Part shown: one piece after another, positions 17,453-28,813 of the stretch
Layout: the number at the start of each line of letters is the position of its first letter
How positions within the stretch are numbered: position 1 is the stretch's first letter
Assembly: GCA_002928735.1 (NCBI GenBank)
Contig: PERL01000013.1
Location: forward strand, 1-64,000
From: Hyphomicrobium sp.
Lineage (GTDB): Bacteria > Pseudomonadota > Alphaproteobacteria > Rhizobiales > Hyphomicrobiaceae
DNA length: 64,000 bases
Direction: 5' to 3'
Program-made: the position numbers and the translations under genes
Notes under the pieces: generated by a model
Told to the model about the DNA's origin: nothing
Seen by the model: the letters and a program-made list of their open reading frames with translations, nothing else
Database searches by the model: none

Positions 17453-20388
17453 TGGGTCTTGGCGCACTGGCGTTTCTCAACCCCTGGCTGCTGACGGCTT
17501 TGCTGACGCTGCCGCTGATTTATTGGCTGTTGCGTACGGTGCCGCCGCGTCCGCGTCAGATCGAGTTTCCGCCGACGCGCATTCTCGTCGGCATCGAAAA
17601 CAAAGAAAAGACGCCGGCGAAAACACCGTGGTGGCTGCTGCTGATCCGGTTGCTGGCGGCGGCCTTCGTGATTTTTGCTTTGGCCGAGCCGGTGTTGAAC
17701 CCGCAGGCGCAATCGCCGGTCAAAGGGACCGGGCCGGTGGTGATCGCGGTCGATAACGGCTGGGCGTCGGCCGGGGCGTGGGATCAACGACTGGCGATGG
17801 TGGAGCGGCTGATCGACGAGGCCGAGAGCGAAAGCCGGCCGGTCGCCGTGTTTGGAACGGCCGCTTCGACAAAAGCACCCGTGATCAAGCTGGAAGCACC
17901 CGTTGATGCGCGGGCGACCGCAGCCGCCCTGCAGCCGCAGCCGTTCGCGCCGGATCGGACGGGACTGGTGGCCGCGCTGGAGACGGCGCTGACAACCGCG
18001 AATGCAACGGCGGCGAGCGTCGTCTGGCTGGCGGATGGTATCGATCACGACGGCAAGGGTGGTTCGTTTGCCGAGGCGCTATCCAAAGCGAAGGGTGATG
18101 GCCGATTCTCGGTGGTCGATGTGTCGGCGGGCGGGGAACCTTTGGGTCTTTCGGCGTCCGTTGGTGCGGACGGCAAACTGACCGCGCGCATTGTTCGTGC
18201 GACCGGCGGTCTGCGCGAAGGCACCGTCTATGCCTATTCGGCGCGGGGGCAACGTTTGGGCGAAGCCGCTTTCAAGCTTGGCGCTGGCGAGACCGCAACG
18301 ACGGCTGCGATCGAGATGCCGCTGGAGTTGCGCAATCAGGTGACGCGGCTCGAGATTGCCGGGTCGCGATCAGCGGGTAGCGTGAGCCTGCTCGATCAGC
18401 GCTCGCAGTGGCAGCGCGTGGGGCTGATCAGCGGCGAGGCGCAGGAGAAGGCCCAGCCGTTGCTGGCGCCGCTCTATTATATTCAGCGCGCCGTGCAGCC
18501 GTTCTCGGAGTTGATCCTGCCGAAGGAGAAGAACCTGGCGTCGGGCATCAAGACGATCATTGATGACCGGGCGAGCCTGATGATGCTGGCCGACATCGGA
18601 ACCGTCTCGGGCGAGGCTGCGGAACAGGTGAGCCAGTGGGTCGAAAAGGGCGGGGTGCTCGTGCGCTTTGCCGGCCCGCGTCTGGAAAAGGGCGGCGACG
18701 ATCTTTTGCCGGTGGGATTGCGGGCCGGCGGGCGTTCGCTGGGCGGTGCGCTGTCGTGGTCGACGCCGCAGCCGCTGGCGGCCTTCGATGAAGAGAGCAT
18801 CTTTGCCGGGCTGACGATCCCCGCCGACGTTTCGATCAAGCGGCAGGTGCTGGCGGATCCGGCGCTGCTGACGCCGGAGGTCAAGGTCTGGGCGCGGTTG
18901 AACGATGGGACGCCACTGGTGACCGCGACGCGCAAGGGCGACGGCTATCTCGTGCTGTTCCATGTGACGGCGAACTCGGACTGGTCGAACCTGCCGATGT
19001 CGGGTCTATTCGTCGAGATGCTGCGGCGGATTACGGAACTTGGCACGATGACGGCGGCGCCGAGTGCTGGTGAAGAGGGCAGCTCGGTCGCCGACACGGG
19101 TGCTGGGGCTGCCGTTCCAGAGACGTTGGCTCCGACGCAGACGCTGGATGGGTTTGGTGTGCTCAAGCCGCCGCCGCCCACCGCGCAGCCGCTGAAGCGG
19201 GCGACGGCTGACAAAACAAAAGCAAGCCTCAATCATCCGCCGGGGTACTATGGTGCCGGTGCCGCCCCGCGCGCGATCAATGCGGTGACGGCGCAAACAG
19301 TTTTGGCGCCGCTGCCGGCCCCGCCGGCTGGGACCGAACGTATCGGCTACGACCAGGAAGGCACGACGAATTTGAAACCGGCGCTCTTGACGGCAGCCTT
19401 GGCGCTGCTCTTTGCCGACGTTCTGGCCGTACTCTTACTGATGGGTGGCCTCAGGGTACTGATGCGTCCTGCGGCGCAGACTGCGGCGGTGGTGCTGGCT
19501 GTGATGGCGTTTGCGCCCGTGCGGGCCGATGCGCAGGATTTCGATTTGCCGAGCCGGTTCAATTTCCCTGGGCGTGCTCAGCCGACGGCGCCGAATGTGA
19601 CGGTGCCGGCCGAGGTCGCGCCGGCGGACAAGCCTTCGGTGGAGGCGACGTCGAATGTGACATTCGGTTATGTGCTGACGGGCGATCCGAGTGTGGATCA
19701 GGTGAGCAAGCAGGGCTTATCCGGCTTGATGAAGGTGTTGCGGGCGCGGACGGCGGTGGAGCCAGGCGAGCCGCGGGGCGTTGACATCGTCGCCGATGAA
19801 ATCGCGTTTTATCCGGTTCTCTATTGGCCGGTGCTGGACAGTGCGGAGGAGTTGCCGGAAGCGGCACTCGCCAAGATCGACGCGTTCATGAAGCAGGGCG
19901 GGCTGATCATTTTCGATACGCGCGACTATGGCAGCGGGTTGCCGACGGGCATGGCGATGGCGGGCGAACGGGGGCCTGCATTGCAGCGGCTCATCGGCAA
20001 GCTCGACATTCCACGTCTCGAACCTGTTCCCGACGATCATGTGCTGACGAAGTCGTTCTATCTCTTGCAGTCGTTTCCCGGACGTTGGGACGGCGGACAA
20101 CTGTGGGTCGAAGCGCAGGAGCGCAGCGAGGACGGCGCGGAAGGTGACACAAATCGCGCGCGGCAGGCGGACGGCGTGTCGTCGATCATGATCACGCCGA
20201 ACGATTTCGCCTCAGCCTGGGCGCTGGATGAGAGTGGCACTCCGCTTTATCCGGTCGTTCCCGGCGGCGAACGCCAGCGTGAAATGGCGCTGAGGACGGG
20301 CGTCAACATTGTGATGCATGCGCTGACCGGCAACTACAAAGCCGATCAGGTGCACGTGCCGGCGCTTCTTGAGCGGCTGGGGCAGTAA
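17452..20388 (+). CDS. BatA-like membrane protein with C-terminal DUF4159
   Basis: The 978-residue protein begins with the aerotolerance-regulator N-terminal module: helix LAFLNPWLLTALLTLPLIYWLL, the segment FPPTRILVG and a second helix near 60-78. A degenerate VWA-like domain follows (IAVDNGWASA; the MIDAS is not conserved), then a long central region and another membrane helix pair near 650-690. The DUF4159 domain occupies ~740-960 (NVTFGYVLTGDPSVDQVS, ADEIAFYPVLYWPV, FMKQGGLIIFDTRDYG) and has a flavodoxin/amidotransferase-like fold. It belongs to the moxR cluster. It may sense or modify the envelope, but the role is unproven. A GTG at 17449 is an alternative start. Confidence 0.87.
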   Translation: MGLGALAFLNPWLLTALLTLPLIYWLLRTVPPRPRQIEFPPTRILVGIENKEKTPAKTPWWLLLIRLLAAAFVIFALAEPVLNPQAQSPVKGTGPVVIAVDNGWASAGAWDQRLAMVERLIDEAESESRPVAVFGTAASTKAPVIKLEAPVDARATAAALQPQPFAPDRTGLVAALETALTTANATAASVVWLADGIDHDGKGGSFAEALSKAKGDGRFSVVDVSAGGEPLGLSASVGADGKLTARIVRATGGLREGTVYAYSARGQRLGEAAFKLGAGETATTAAIEMPLELRNQVTRLEIAGSRSAGSVSLLDQRSQWQRVGLISGEAQEKAQPLLAPLYYIQRAVQPFSELILPKEKNLASGIKTIIDDRASLMMLADIGTVSGEAAEQVSQWVEKGGVLVRFAGPRLEKGGDDLLPVGLRAGGRSLGGALSWSTPQPLAAFDEESIFAGLTIPADVSIKRQVLADPALLTPEVKVWARLNDGTPLVTATRKGDGYLVLFHVTANSDWSNLPMSGLFVEMLRRITELGTMTAAPSAGEEGSSVADTGAGAAVPETLAPTQTLDGFGVLKPPPPTAQPLKRATADKTKASLNHPPGYYGAGAAPRAINAVTAQTVLAPLPAPPAGTERIGYDQEGTTNLKPALLTAALALLFADVLAVLLLMGGLRVLMRPAAQTAAVVLAVMAFAPVRADAQDFDLPSRFNFPGRAQPTAPNVTVPAEVAPADKPSVEATSNVTFGYVLTGDPSVDQVSKQGLSGLMKVLRARTAVEPGEPRGVDIVADEIAFYPVLYWPVLDSAEELPEAALAKIDAFMKQGGLIIFDTRDYGSGLPTGMAMAGERGPALQRLIGKLDIPRLEPVPDDHVLTKSFYLLQSFPGRWDGGQLWVEAQERSEDGAEGDTNRARQADGVSSIMITPNDFASAWALDESGTPLYPVVPGGERQREMALRTGVNIVMHALTGNYKADQVHVPALLERLGQ

Positions 20389-20398
20389 GGGCAGACGC

Positions 20399-22504
20399 AT
20401 GAATTGGTCGATCGATTTCGCACCGCTGATCCCCGAACCCTGGCTGTGGGTCGCGGCGACGATCGCGGCTGTGCTGTGCGTTCTACTACTGGTGCGGCGC
20501 AGCCGGGGCGCTGCGTTGCGGGCGATTGCGCTGGCAGCCGTGATCGCGGCGCTCGCCAATCCGACGCTCAGGCAAGAAGACCGGGAACGGCTCGCCAACA
20601 TCGCACTCGTCGTGATCGACGAGAGCACCAGCCAGTCGATCGACAAGCGGCCGGAGCAGGCGGCGGCGATCCGCGCGGAGGTGGAGAAGAAGCTCGGCGC
20701 CATTCCCGATCTCGATGTGAAGTATGTAACGGCGGCGCGGCCGAGTGAGACGGCGACACGGGGTACGAACCTCTTTGCCGATCTCAATGTGGCACTTGGC
20801 GATATTCCACCGGACCGGATCGCGGGCGTGATCATGGTGACCGATGGGCAGGTTCACGACGTGCCACAGAAGGCGGCCGCGCTCGGATTCGATGCGCCGG
20901 TGCACACGCTGCTCACCGGGCGTCCGAATGAATTCGATCGTCGCATCGAAGTGGTGAAGGCGCCGAAGTACGGTCTCGTCGGACAGTCGCGCGATGTGGA
21001 ATTGCGCGCGATCGAGACGGGGCGGGCGGGCAAGCCCGGCGATCTCGTTTCGCTGAAGATCCGGCGCGACGGGCAGCCGGATGAATTGCGCAGTGTCGAG
21101 GTCGGGCAGATCGTGCGCATCCCGATGGAGTTTCCGCATGCGGGGGCGAACATCCTCGAAGCGGAACTCGAGACGGCGCCGGGGGAACTGACGCCGGTCA
21201 ACAACAAGGCGGTGATTGCGGCGGAGGGCGTGCGCGAGAACTTGCGCGTGCTCTTGGTGTCGGGCGAACCGCACGCTGGTGAGCGGACATGGCGCAACCT
21301 CTTGAAGTCGGATGCGTCGGTCGATCTGGTCCACTTCACGATTTTGCGGCCGCCGGAAAAGCAGGATGGGACGCCGATCAATCAACTGTCGCTGATCGCG
21401 TTTCCGACGCGCGAGTTGTTTCTGGAGAAGATCCGCGATTTCGACCTGATCATATTCGACCGGTACGAGCATCGCGGCATTCTGCAGCTCAGCTATTACG
21501 ACAACATCGCGCGTTACGTTGAGGGTCATGGCGGCGCGTTGCTGATCGCGGCAGGCGATGATTTTGCGGGCGCGACGTCGCTGTACCGGACGCCGTTGGC
21601 GCCGGTGCTGCCGGCACAGCCGACGGGGCGCGTGTTCGAGGAGCCATTCAAAGCGTCGATTACGGAAGACGGGGCGAAGCATCCCGTGACGCGCGGATTG
21701 CCGGGCGCGGGCGTGGACGGAAAGCCGCCGACCTGGGGCCGTTGGTTCCGGCAGGCAGAGGTGAAATCCGCGCGTGGCACATCGGTAATGGCCGGCGCAC
21801 AGGACAGTCCTCTGCTGCTGTTAGAAAAGCGCGGCAAGGGGCGCGTGGCGCTCCTCACGTCCGATCATGCCTGGCTGTGGGCGCGCGGGTTCGAGGGCGG
21901 CGGACCGCACTCGGATCTGCTGCGGCGGCTGTCGCACTGGTTGATGAAGGAGCCGGAGCTTGAAGAAGAGCGGCTGATCGCATCCGCCAAGGGGCTCAAG
22001 GTGACGCTGGAACGGCGCTCCATGGGGACAACGGTGGCTCCGGCGCAACTCACCGCTGCCGATGGTACGGCGACCGAGGTCAAGCTCGAGCCGGCGGGAC
22101 CCGGCATTTGGCGTGGAACCGCGGATGTTAAGCTGCCCGGTCTTTATAAGGCGTCCAACGAGGGCCCCGAGGGTCCGCTGACGGTTGTGGTGCATGCGGG
22201 AACGGAAGACCCGCGCGAGATGAGCGATGTCACGGCGACCGATAAGGTTATGCAAACGCTGGCCTCTCAGACGGGCGGCGGGGTGTTCTGGACGGGCTCC
22301 GGCGCGTCCGCTGACGTGGATGTGCCGCGCATCAGCATGCTCGCTACTGCGAAAGTGTTTTCCGGATCTGGATGGATGGCGCTCCGGGACCGTGAAGCCT
22401 ACGTGACCCGGGGGGTTAAGATTTTTCCCTTGTTTACCGGGATCTTGGCGCTGGCCGCCTTGCTTGCCTTGCTGTCGCTGGCCTGGTGGCGTGAGGGCCG
22501 ATAG
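20399..22504 (+). CDS. Large membrane protein with VWA/glutamine-amidotransferase-like domain
   Basis: The 701-residue last member of the moxR cluster has N-terminal helices (WLWVAATIAAVLCVLLLV, ALRAIALAAVIAALANP), a VWA-like segment (IALVVIDESTSQSID... VIMVTDGQVHD), a class I glutamine-amidotransferase-like domain near residues 280-480 (LRVLLVSGEPHAGERTWRN, DLIIFDRYEHRGIL) and a C-terminal helix (FTGILALAALLALLSLAWW). It starts 10 nt after the previous stop, with AAGGGC before the ATG. No catalytic Cys nucleophile elbow is evident, so enzymatic activity is doubtful. Confidence 0.85.
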   Translation: MNWSIDFAPLIPEPWLWVAATIAAVLCVLLLVRRSRGAALRAIALAAVIAALANPTLRQEDRERLANIALVVIDESTSQSIDKRPEQAAAIRAEVEKKLGAIPDLDVKYVTAARPSETATRGTNLFADLNVALGDIPPDRIAGVIMVTDGQVHDVPQKAAALGFDAPVHTLLTGRPNEFDRRIEVVKAPKYGLVGQSRDVELRAIETGRAGKPGDLVSLKIRRDGQPDELRSVEVGQIVRIPMEFPHAGANILEAELETAPGELTPVNNKAVIAAEGVRENLRVLLVSGEPHAGERTWRNLLKSDASVDLVHFTILRPPEKQDGTPINQLSLIAFPTRELFLEKIRDFDLIIFDRYEHRGILQLSYYDNIARYVEGHGGALLIAAGDDFAGATSLYRTPLAPVLPAQPTGRVFEEPFKASITEDGAKHPVTRGLPGAGVDGKPPTWGRWFRQAEVKSARGTSVMAGAQDSPLLLLEKRGKGRVALLTSDHAWLWARGFEGGGPHSDLLRRLSHWLMKEPELEEERLIASAKGLKVTLERRSMGTTVAPAQLTAADGTATEVKLEPAGPGIWRGTADVKLPGLYKASNEGPEGPLTVVVHAGTEDPREMSDVTATDKVMQTLASQTGGGVFWTGSGASADVDVPRISMLATAKVFSGSGWMALRDREAYVTRGVKIFPLFTGILALAALLALLSLAWWREGR

Positions 22505-22611
22505 CCACAATCGGAACGAAAATTAAGCAACAGCGTTCGCCTATAAGTACGATGGCGCGCCGCCCACGGCTGTTATTCACTGGCGATCACAAGGTTTTTA
22601 CGATTACACTT

Positions 22612-22670
22612 GCAGAATCTTCTGCGCTGCAAAAAATGGCAGCAATGTGCGACGCGACATCGCATCGCAC
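22612..22670. promoter_or_regulatory. Cluster of inverted repeats upstream of phaZ, candidate PhaR operators
   Basis: Three successive inverted repeats lie 30-90 nt before the PHA depolymerase start: GCAGAA-TC-TTCTGC (22612-22625), GCTGC-N8-GCAGC (22626-22643) and GTGCGA-N12-TCGCAC (22647-22670). TGC/GCA-type dyads are what alphaproteobacterial PhaR repressors are known to bind upstream of phasin and PHA genes. Assignment to PhaR is inference from sequence and position. Confidence 0.45.
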
Positions 22671-22701
22671 AATCAAGAGCAGAGAAGCTGGGGGCCTAGA
22701 C

Positions 22702-24042
22702 ATGCACTACTACGCATACGAGCTCGCGCACGCTATCGCCCGCCCACTGCGGTTTGGGGCGGAGGCGCTCAAGTACAGCGTAGAAAGCCCTTTCAATCCC
22801 TTCTCGGCGACACCGTTCAACCGCTCCATAGCGGCGGCTTGTGAAGTTTTTGAGAACGTAACGCGGCGCTATGGCAAGCCTCACTTCGGTTTGAAGGAAA
22901 CGAAGATCAACGGTATCGCCGTGCCGGTCAGCGAAGAGATCGTCAGCGTCAAGCCGTTCTGCAATCTCATCCACTTCAAGCGCCAGTTCGGCGACGGCGT
23001 GCCGGCGCCGGCACACGATCCCAAGGTTCTGATCGTTGCGCCCATGTCGGGCCATTACGCAACGCTGCTGCGCGGCACGGTTGCCGCCATGCTGCCGGAG
23101 CATGAAGTTTACATCACCGATTGGGCCGACGCGCGCGAAGTGCCGCTGTTCGAAGGCCGATTCGATCTCGACAGCTTCATCGATTATTTGATCGACTTCG
23201 TGCACACGCTTGGACCCGACACGCACATGATCGCGGTCTGCCAGCCGGCCGTGCCGGCGCTGGCGGCAACGGCCATCATGGCTGCCAACGATGATCCGGT
23301 GCAACTTTCATCGCTTACGCTGATGGGCGGGCCGATCGACACGCGCCGCAATCCGACGGCCGTCAACGAACTGGCCGCGAAGAAGTCCATCACGTGGTTC
23401 GAAAACAACGTCACGTCGTTCGTGCCGCCGCCGCACGCGGGCGCCATGCGCCGCGTCTATCCGGGCTTCATGCAGCTGACCGGGTTCATGACGATGAACC
23501 TCGAGCGGCACATGAATGCGCATGTCGACCTGTTCAACAATCTCGTTCAGGGCGACTGCGACAGCGTCAAGGGACACCAGGACTTCTACGAAGAATACCT
23601 GGCGGTCATGGACCTGACGGCCGAGTTCTATCTGCAGACCGTTGAGACGGTCTTTCAGGAGCATTCGCTGCCCGACGGGCGGATGATGCATCGCAATCAA
23701 CTGGTCGATTGCTCGAAGATCCGGAAGACGGCGATTATCACCATCGAAGGCGAACGCGACGACATCTGCGGTCTTGGTCAAACGGAGGCTGCCCAGCTTC
23801 TGTGCACGAATGTGCCGGATGACGAGCGGTTCCACTACGTGCAGCCCGGCGTCGGTCACTACGGCGTTTTCAACGGCACGCGGTGGCGCACGGAAATCCA
23901 GCCGCGCCTGCGCCAGATGATCCGTTCGGTCGAACGCAAGCGCAAGGTGGGCACCGCCGTCGAGGTGAAGCCGTACATCGGCGGATGGCCGCTGACGCCG
24001 GACCGGCCGGCCAACGTGTTGTTGAACGGCGCGGCCGAATAA
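22702..24042 (+). CDS. phaZ: Intracellular polyhydroxyalkanoate depolymerase PhaZ
   Basis: This 446-residue enzyme degrades intracellular native PHB granules. It matches the family of the Ralstonia PhaZ1: N-terminal MHYYAYELAHAIARPLR, PHFGL near residue 60, and the lipase-box-like VCQPAVPALAA, where Cys180 replaces the usual Ser nucleophile, as in the enzymes of this family. The C-terminal VGHYGVFNGTRWR carries the putative catalytic His. I chose the ATG at 22702 (GGGGG upstream), which matches the family's N-terminus. It is flanked by the inverted-repeat cluster upstream and is apparently monocistronic. Confidence 0.93.
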   Translation: MHYYAYELAHAIARPLRFGAEALKYSVESPFNPFSATPFNRSIAAACEVFENVTRRYGKPHFGLKETKINGIAVPVSEEIVSVKPFCNLIHFKRQFGDGVPAPAHDPKVLIVAPMSGHYATLLRGTVAAMLPEHEVYITDWADAREVPLFEGRFDLDSFIDYLIDFVHTLGPDTHMIAVCQPAVPALAATAIMAANDDPVQLSSLTLMGGPIDTRRNPTAVNELAAKKSITWFENNVTSFVPPPHAGAMRRVYPGFMQLTGFMTMNLERHMNAHVDLFNNLVQGDCDSVKGHQDFYEEYLAVMDLTAEFYLQTVETVFQEHSLPDGRMMHRNQLVDCSKIRKTAIITIEGERDDICGLGQTEAAQLLCTNVPDDERFHYVQPGVGHYGVFNGTRWRTEIQPRLRQMIRSVERKRKVGTAVEVKPYIGGWPLTPDRPANVLLNGAAE

Positions 24043-24185
24043 TTCGCTCCGCCTCTTCATAAATTCCCCGACGACATATCCCCGGCCGCGTTTTGGTCCG
24101 GTATGCGAACCGTCATGCGACTCGGGCTATCCCTTCTGAATGGATGGCCGGTTTCGACGGCCGCTGACACTCAAGGGACGGCGCG

Positions 24186-25763
24186 ATGTCTTTACTTTTT
24201 TCCATCGTTTACGCGGCGCACGCGAATGGGACGCACCACAAGCTGGCGCTTGACGCGCTTCGCACCTTGCCGCGCGCGGATGCGGAACCCTGGCGGCGCG
24301 TTTTCCTAAAGTATGCCGAGGTCTATATGACCGGCTCAAAGGCGCCCGATAACGAATTTAAAGACTTCAAGAACCACGTTCTGCATGTGCGCGACAATTA
24401 CTGGGGCGGCGCGCCGGAGAAGGTCGCCAGCTGGTATGGCCACGTGGTCGAGGCGCTGCGGGAGAAAGATTTCGAGCGCGCGGTTTATGCTGCCGGCGTG
24501 CTCAGCCACTACTACACCGACCCAATTCACCCCTTCCACACTGGACAATCGGATGCCGAGTCGAGCGTGCATCGCGCGGTCGAGTGGAGCATCAATCGCT
24601 CCTACGACAGCTTACGCGCCGAGGGCGAAGCGAAACATCAGGACGGGCTGCCGTCGGTTCCGGCTGGCGGCGACTGGCTGCGAGCGATGGTGCTTGCGGG
24701 TGCGGATCGCGCCAACCCGCACTACGAGACGCTCATCACGCACTACGATCTTGCCCGGGGCGTGCGCGAGCCAACCGAGGGCCTGAACCCGATTTCGCGG
24801 GATGCCGTGGCGGGACTGCTGATTTATGCCGCGCACGGCTTCGCGTTGATCCTCGATCGCGCCATCACGGAGGCGGGTGTCGAACCGCCTGAGGTATCGC
24901 TGACGGCGGAGACGGTGTTGGCGACGCTCAAGGTGCCGGCGAAGTGGATCACGAAAAAGATTACCGACGCGGACACCCGGCGGCAGGTGCAGGCCATGTA
25001 CGATGAGCTGATGGCGACCGGCCGGGTCGAGGCGACACTGCCCGAAGATGACCGGATGGTGCGCGATCTTCATGCCAGGGAAGTGCTGGCGCCGCGCGCC
25101 GCGGCCATGGCGGCGGAGCGGGCGAAGCGGCTTGGACCTGCAGTGGCGCCGAAAGAAGCCAAGCCATCAGCCGTTGCAAGGCCGGCTGCGGTGGCGGGTC
25201 TGCGTGCGCTGGATACAGTTGCCCCGAAGCCGGCGGGCGAACAACCGGCTCCCATGTCCGCCGCTGTGCGTCCGCACATCGTGGTGTTGGCACCGCCGCA
25301 GCGGCAGCAGGGTCTTTCGAGTTTGGACGCGGCGCCGCGCTGTTATCTCCTGGAGACCGACGATCTGGAGCGCGCACCTTCGATTGGGCCGAAGTTGGCG
25401 GAGCGGCTGGCGCTCGGCGGCATTGTGAGCGTGAAGGACTTTCTCGACGCGGAGCCTGATGCGGTCGTGTCGCTGCTCGGCGGGGGGCGGATCGATGCGG
25501 CGATCGTTGAGCGCTGGAAGGCGGAAGCGCGGCTTGTTCTGCGCGTGCCCGGATTGCGCGGCACGCATGCGCAATTGCTCGCGGGGGCCGGTTACGACAC
25601 GGCGGAGAAGCTCGCCAAGGCCGATCCCGTCGCGTTGTCAGCGGCTGTGTTGACCTTTGCGACTTCGCCGATGGGCACTCGCATTTTACGAAACGGGGAT
25701 ACGCCCGACATCGAAGCGATCACGCGTTGGGTCCAGAGTGCGCAGCAGGCTCTGGCCGCTTAG
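24186..25763 (+). CDS. Zinc-phospholipase-C-like / DUF4332 fusion protein
   Basis: This is a 525-residue protein. Residues ~1-270 form an all-helical domain with the ligand pattern of the zinc phospholipase C/P1-nuclease fold: HANGTHHKLALDAL at the N-terminus, DNEFKDF, and SHYYTDPIHPFHTGQSDAES near 106-125. A Pro/Ala-rich linker (~300-385) leads to a C-terminal DUF4332-type helix-hairpin-helix module (LERAPSIGPKLAERLALGGIVSVKDFLDA and a second repeat), a fold that often binds DNA or proteins. There is no signal peptide, unlike secreted PLCs, so it is probably cytoplasmic. The substrate is unknown. Confidence 0.75.
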   Translation: MSLLFSIVYAAHANGTHHKLALDALRTLPRADAEPWRRVFLKYAEVYMTGSKAPDNEFKDFKNHVLHVRDNYWGGAPEKVASWYGHVVEALREKDFERAVYAAGVLSHYYTDPIHPFHTGQSDAESSVHRAVEWSINRSYDSLRAEGEAKHQDGLPSVPAGGDWLRAMVLAGADRANPHYETLITHYDLARGVREPTEGLNPISRDAVAGLLIYAAHGFALILDRAITEAGVEPPEVSLTAETVLATLKVPAKWITKKITDADTRRQVQAMYDELMATGRVEATLPEDDRMVRDLHAREVLAPRAAAMAAERAKRLGPAVAPKEAKPSAVARPAAVAGLRALDTVAPKPAGEQPAPMSAAVRPHIVVLAPPQRQQGLSSLDAAPRCYLLETDDLERAPSIGPKLAERLALGGIVSVKDFLDAEPDAVVSLLGGGRIDAAIVERWKAEARLVLRVPGLRGTHAQLLAGAGYDTAEKLAKADPVALSAAVLTFATSPMGTRILRNGDTPDIEAITRWVQSAQQALAA

Positions 25764-25972
25764 GCACCAGGGTGATGGGGCCCCCCTGATCACCGGCGCG
25801 GCACTTGCGCCACACATCGCGTGCGTTCACGACGTCATCTCGATTTTGCCCCACTCTCTCCCCAGTCGACTGATTAGTCGGCAGTAACGGCGGATGCTTA
25901 GCGTCCGGCCGCTCGGCAGCGGGGGCTCCGACGACTATTTTTCGCGATGGTTGTGATTGCGAGGGTTCAACA

Positions 25973-26563
25973 ATGACCACGATGGAAGCGGTTCGGGACC
26001 GCATTCTTTCTCACAGTCTCGGGCTTGTCAGTGCACGGGGCCTCTCGGCTTTGTCGATCGGCGATCTGGCGCGGGATATGGAACTCTCGCGCAGCGCTCT
26101 GCTGGCACACTTTGCGGATCGGGATGCACTACAGATTGGCGTGATCGAGAAGGCAGCGACACTTTTCGTGCATGACGTGGTGGAGGCGGCGACTTCAACT
26201 GCAGCGGGCGAGGCGCGTCTTCGGGCTCTTTTTGGACGCTGGCTGGCTTGGTCGCGGTCACCACGTCTCACCGGCGGTTGCCCGTTCGTCCATGCGAGTG
26301 CGGAGAGCGATGCGTTGCCTCCGGGCGTGCGCGACAAGCTGGAAGACTTCATGACTGGGTGGTCGGACGCGTTGAAGGCGTCGATCGACGATGCCAAAGC
26401 GGCCGGTCAACTGGCCGCCGATACGGATGCCGGCCAACTCGTATTCGAACTCTATGGTCTCTATCTCAGCCATCATTTCTGGCACTGGTCGATGAAAGAC
26501 CGGATGGCGCAAGAGCGGACGCAGCGGGCGTTCGAGCGGCTGTTGGCGGCGAGCCGCGGGTGA
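25973..26563 (+). CDS. TetR/AcrR-family transcriptional regulator
   Basis: The 196-residue protein has an N-terminal TetR helix-turn-helix (residues ~8-55: VRDRILSHSLGLVSARGLSALSIGDLA, then SRSALLAHFADRDALQ) and a C-terminal ligand-binding domain of the TetR_C_6-like type (GGCPFVHASAES, then LYLSHHFWHWSMKDRMAQ). GAGGG lies upstream of the ATG. It stands alone between the PLC-like gene and the TPP riboswitch. The target is unknown. Confidence 0.9.
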   Translation: MTTMEAVRDRILSHSLGLVSARGLSALSIGDLARDMELSRSALLAHFADRDALQIGVIEKAATLFVHDVVEAATSTAAGEARLRALFGRWLAWSRSPRLTGGCPFVHASAESDALPPGVRDKLEDFMTGWSDALKASIDDAKAAGQLAADTDAGQLVFELYGLYLSHHFWHWSMKDRMAQERTQRAFERLLAASRG

Positions 26564-26617
26564 TGCTACGCTTTTCAAGCCCTTGCGCCGGATGCGGCGC
26601 CGGGCCAAAGTAGTGAC

Positions 26618-28648
<2,031 letters not shown>

Positions 28649-28763
28649 GGGTCCCCTGACGGGGGGGCGTGGCGTCAGAAAGGCACAGTTGAAAACAATC
28701 CTGTGGCTGTCGTTTCCGCCATATTGGCGCCGCCGATGCAGACGCATAACACTGACGAACCGA

Positions 28764-28780
28764 CTAGGGTTCGGCCCTAG
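28764..28780 (+). other. Hairpin upstream of opgC
   Basis: CTAGGG (28764-28769) and CCCTAG (28775-28780) enclose TTCGG, flanked by a GAAC/GTTC pair with a bulge. There is no U-tract. It may be the 3' end structure of the thiC transcript or a leader hairpin of opgC. Confidence 0.35.
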
Positions 28781-28813
28781 GTTCATCGTCTGATGCCAAG
28801 CTGAAGCGCACCC

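Noticed and set aside
25771-25794. Hairpin GGTGAT...ATCACC after the PLC-like gene as a terminator
   Set aside because: The stem is imperfect and no U-tract follows; not listed as a terminator.
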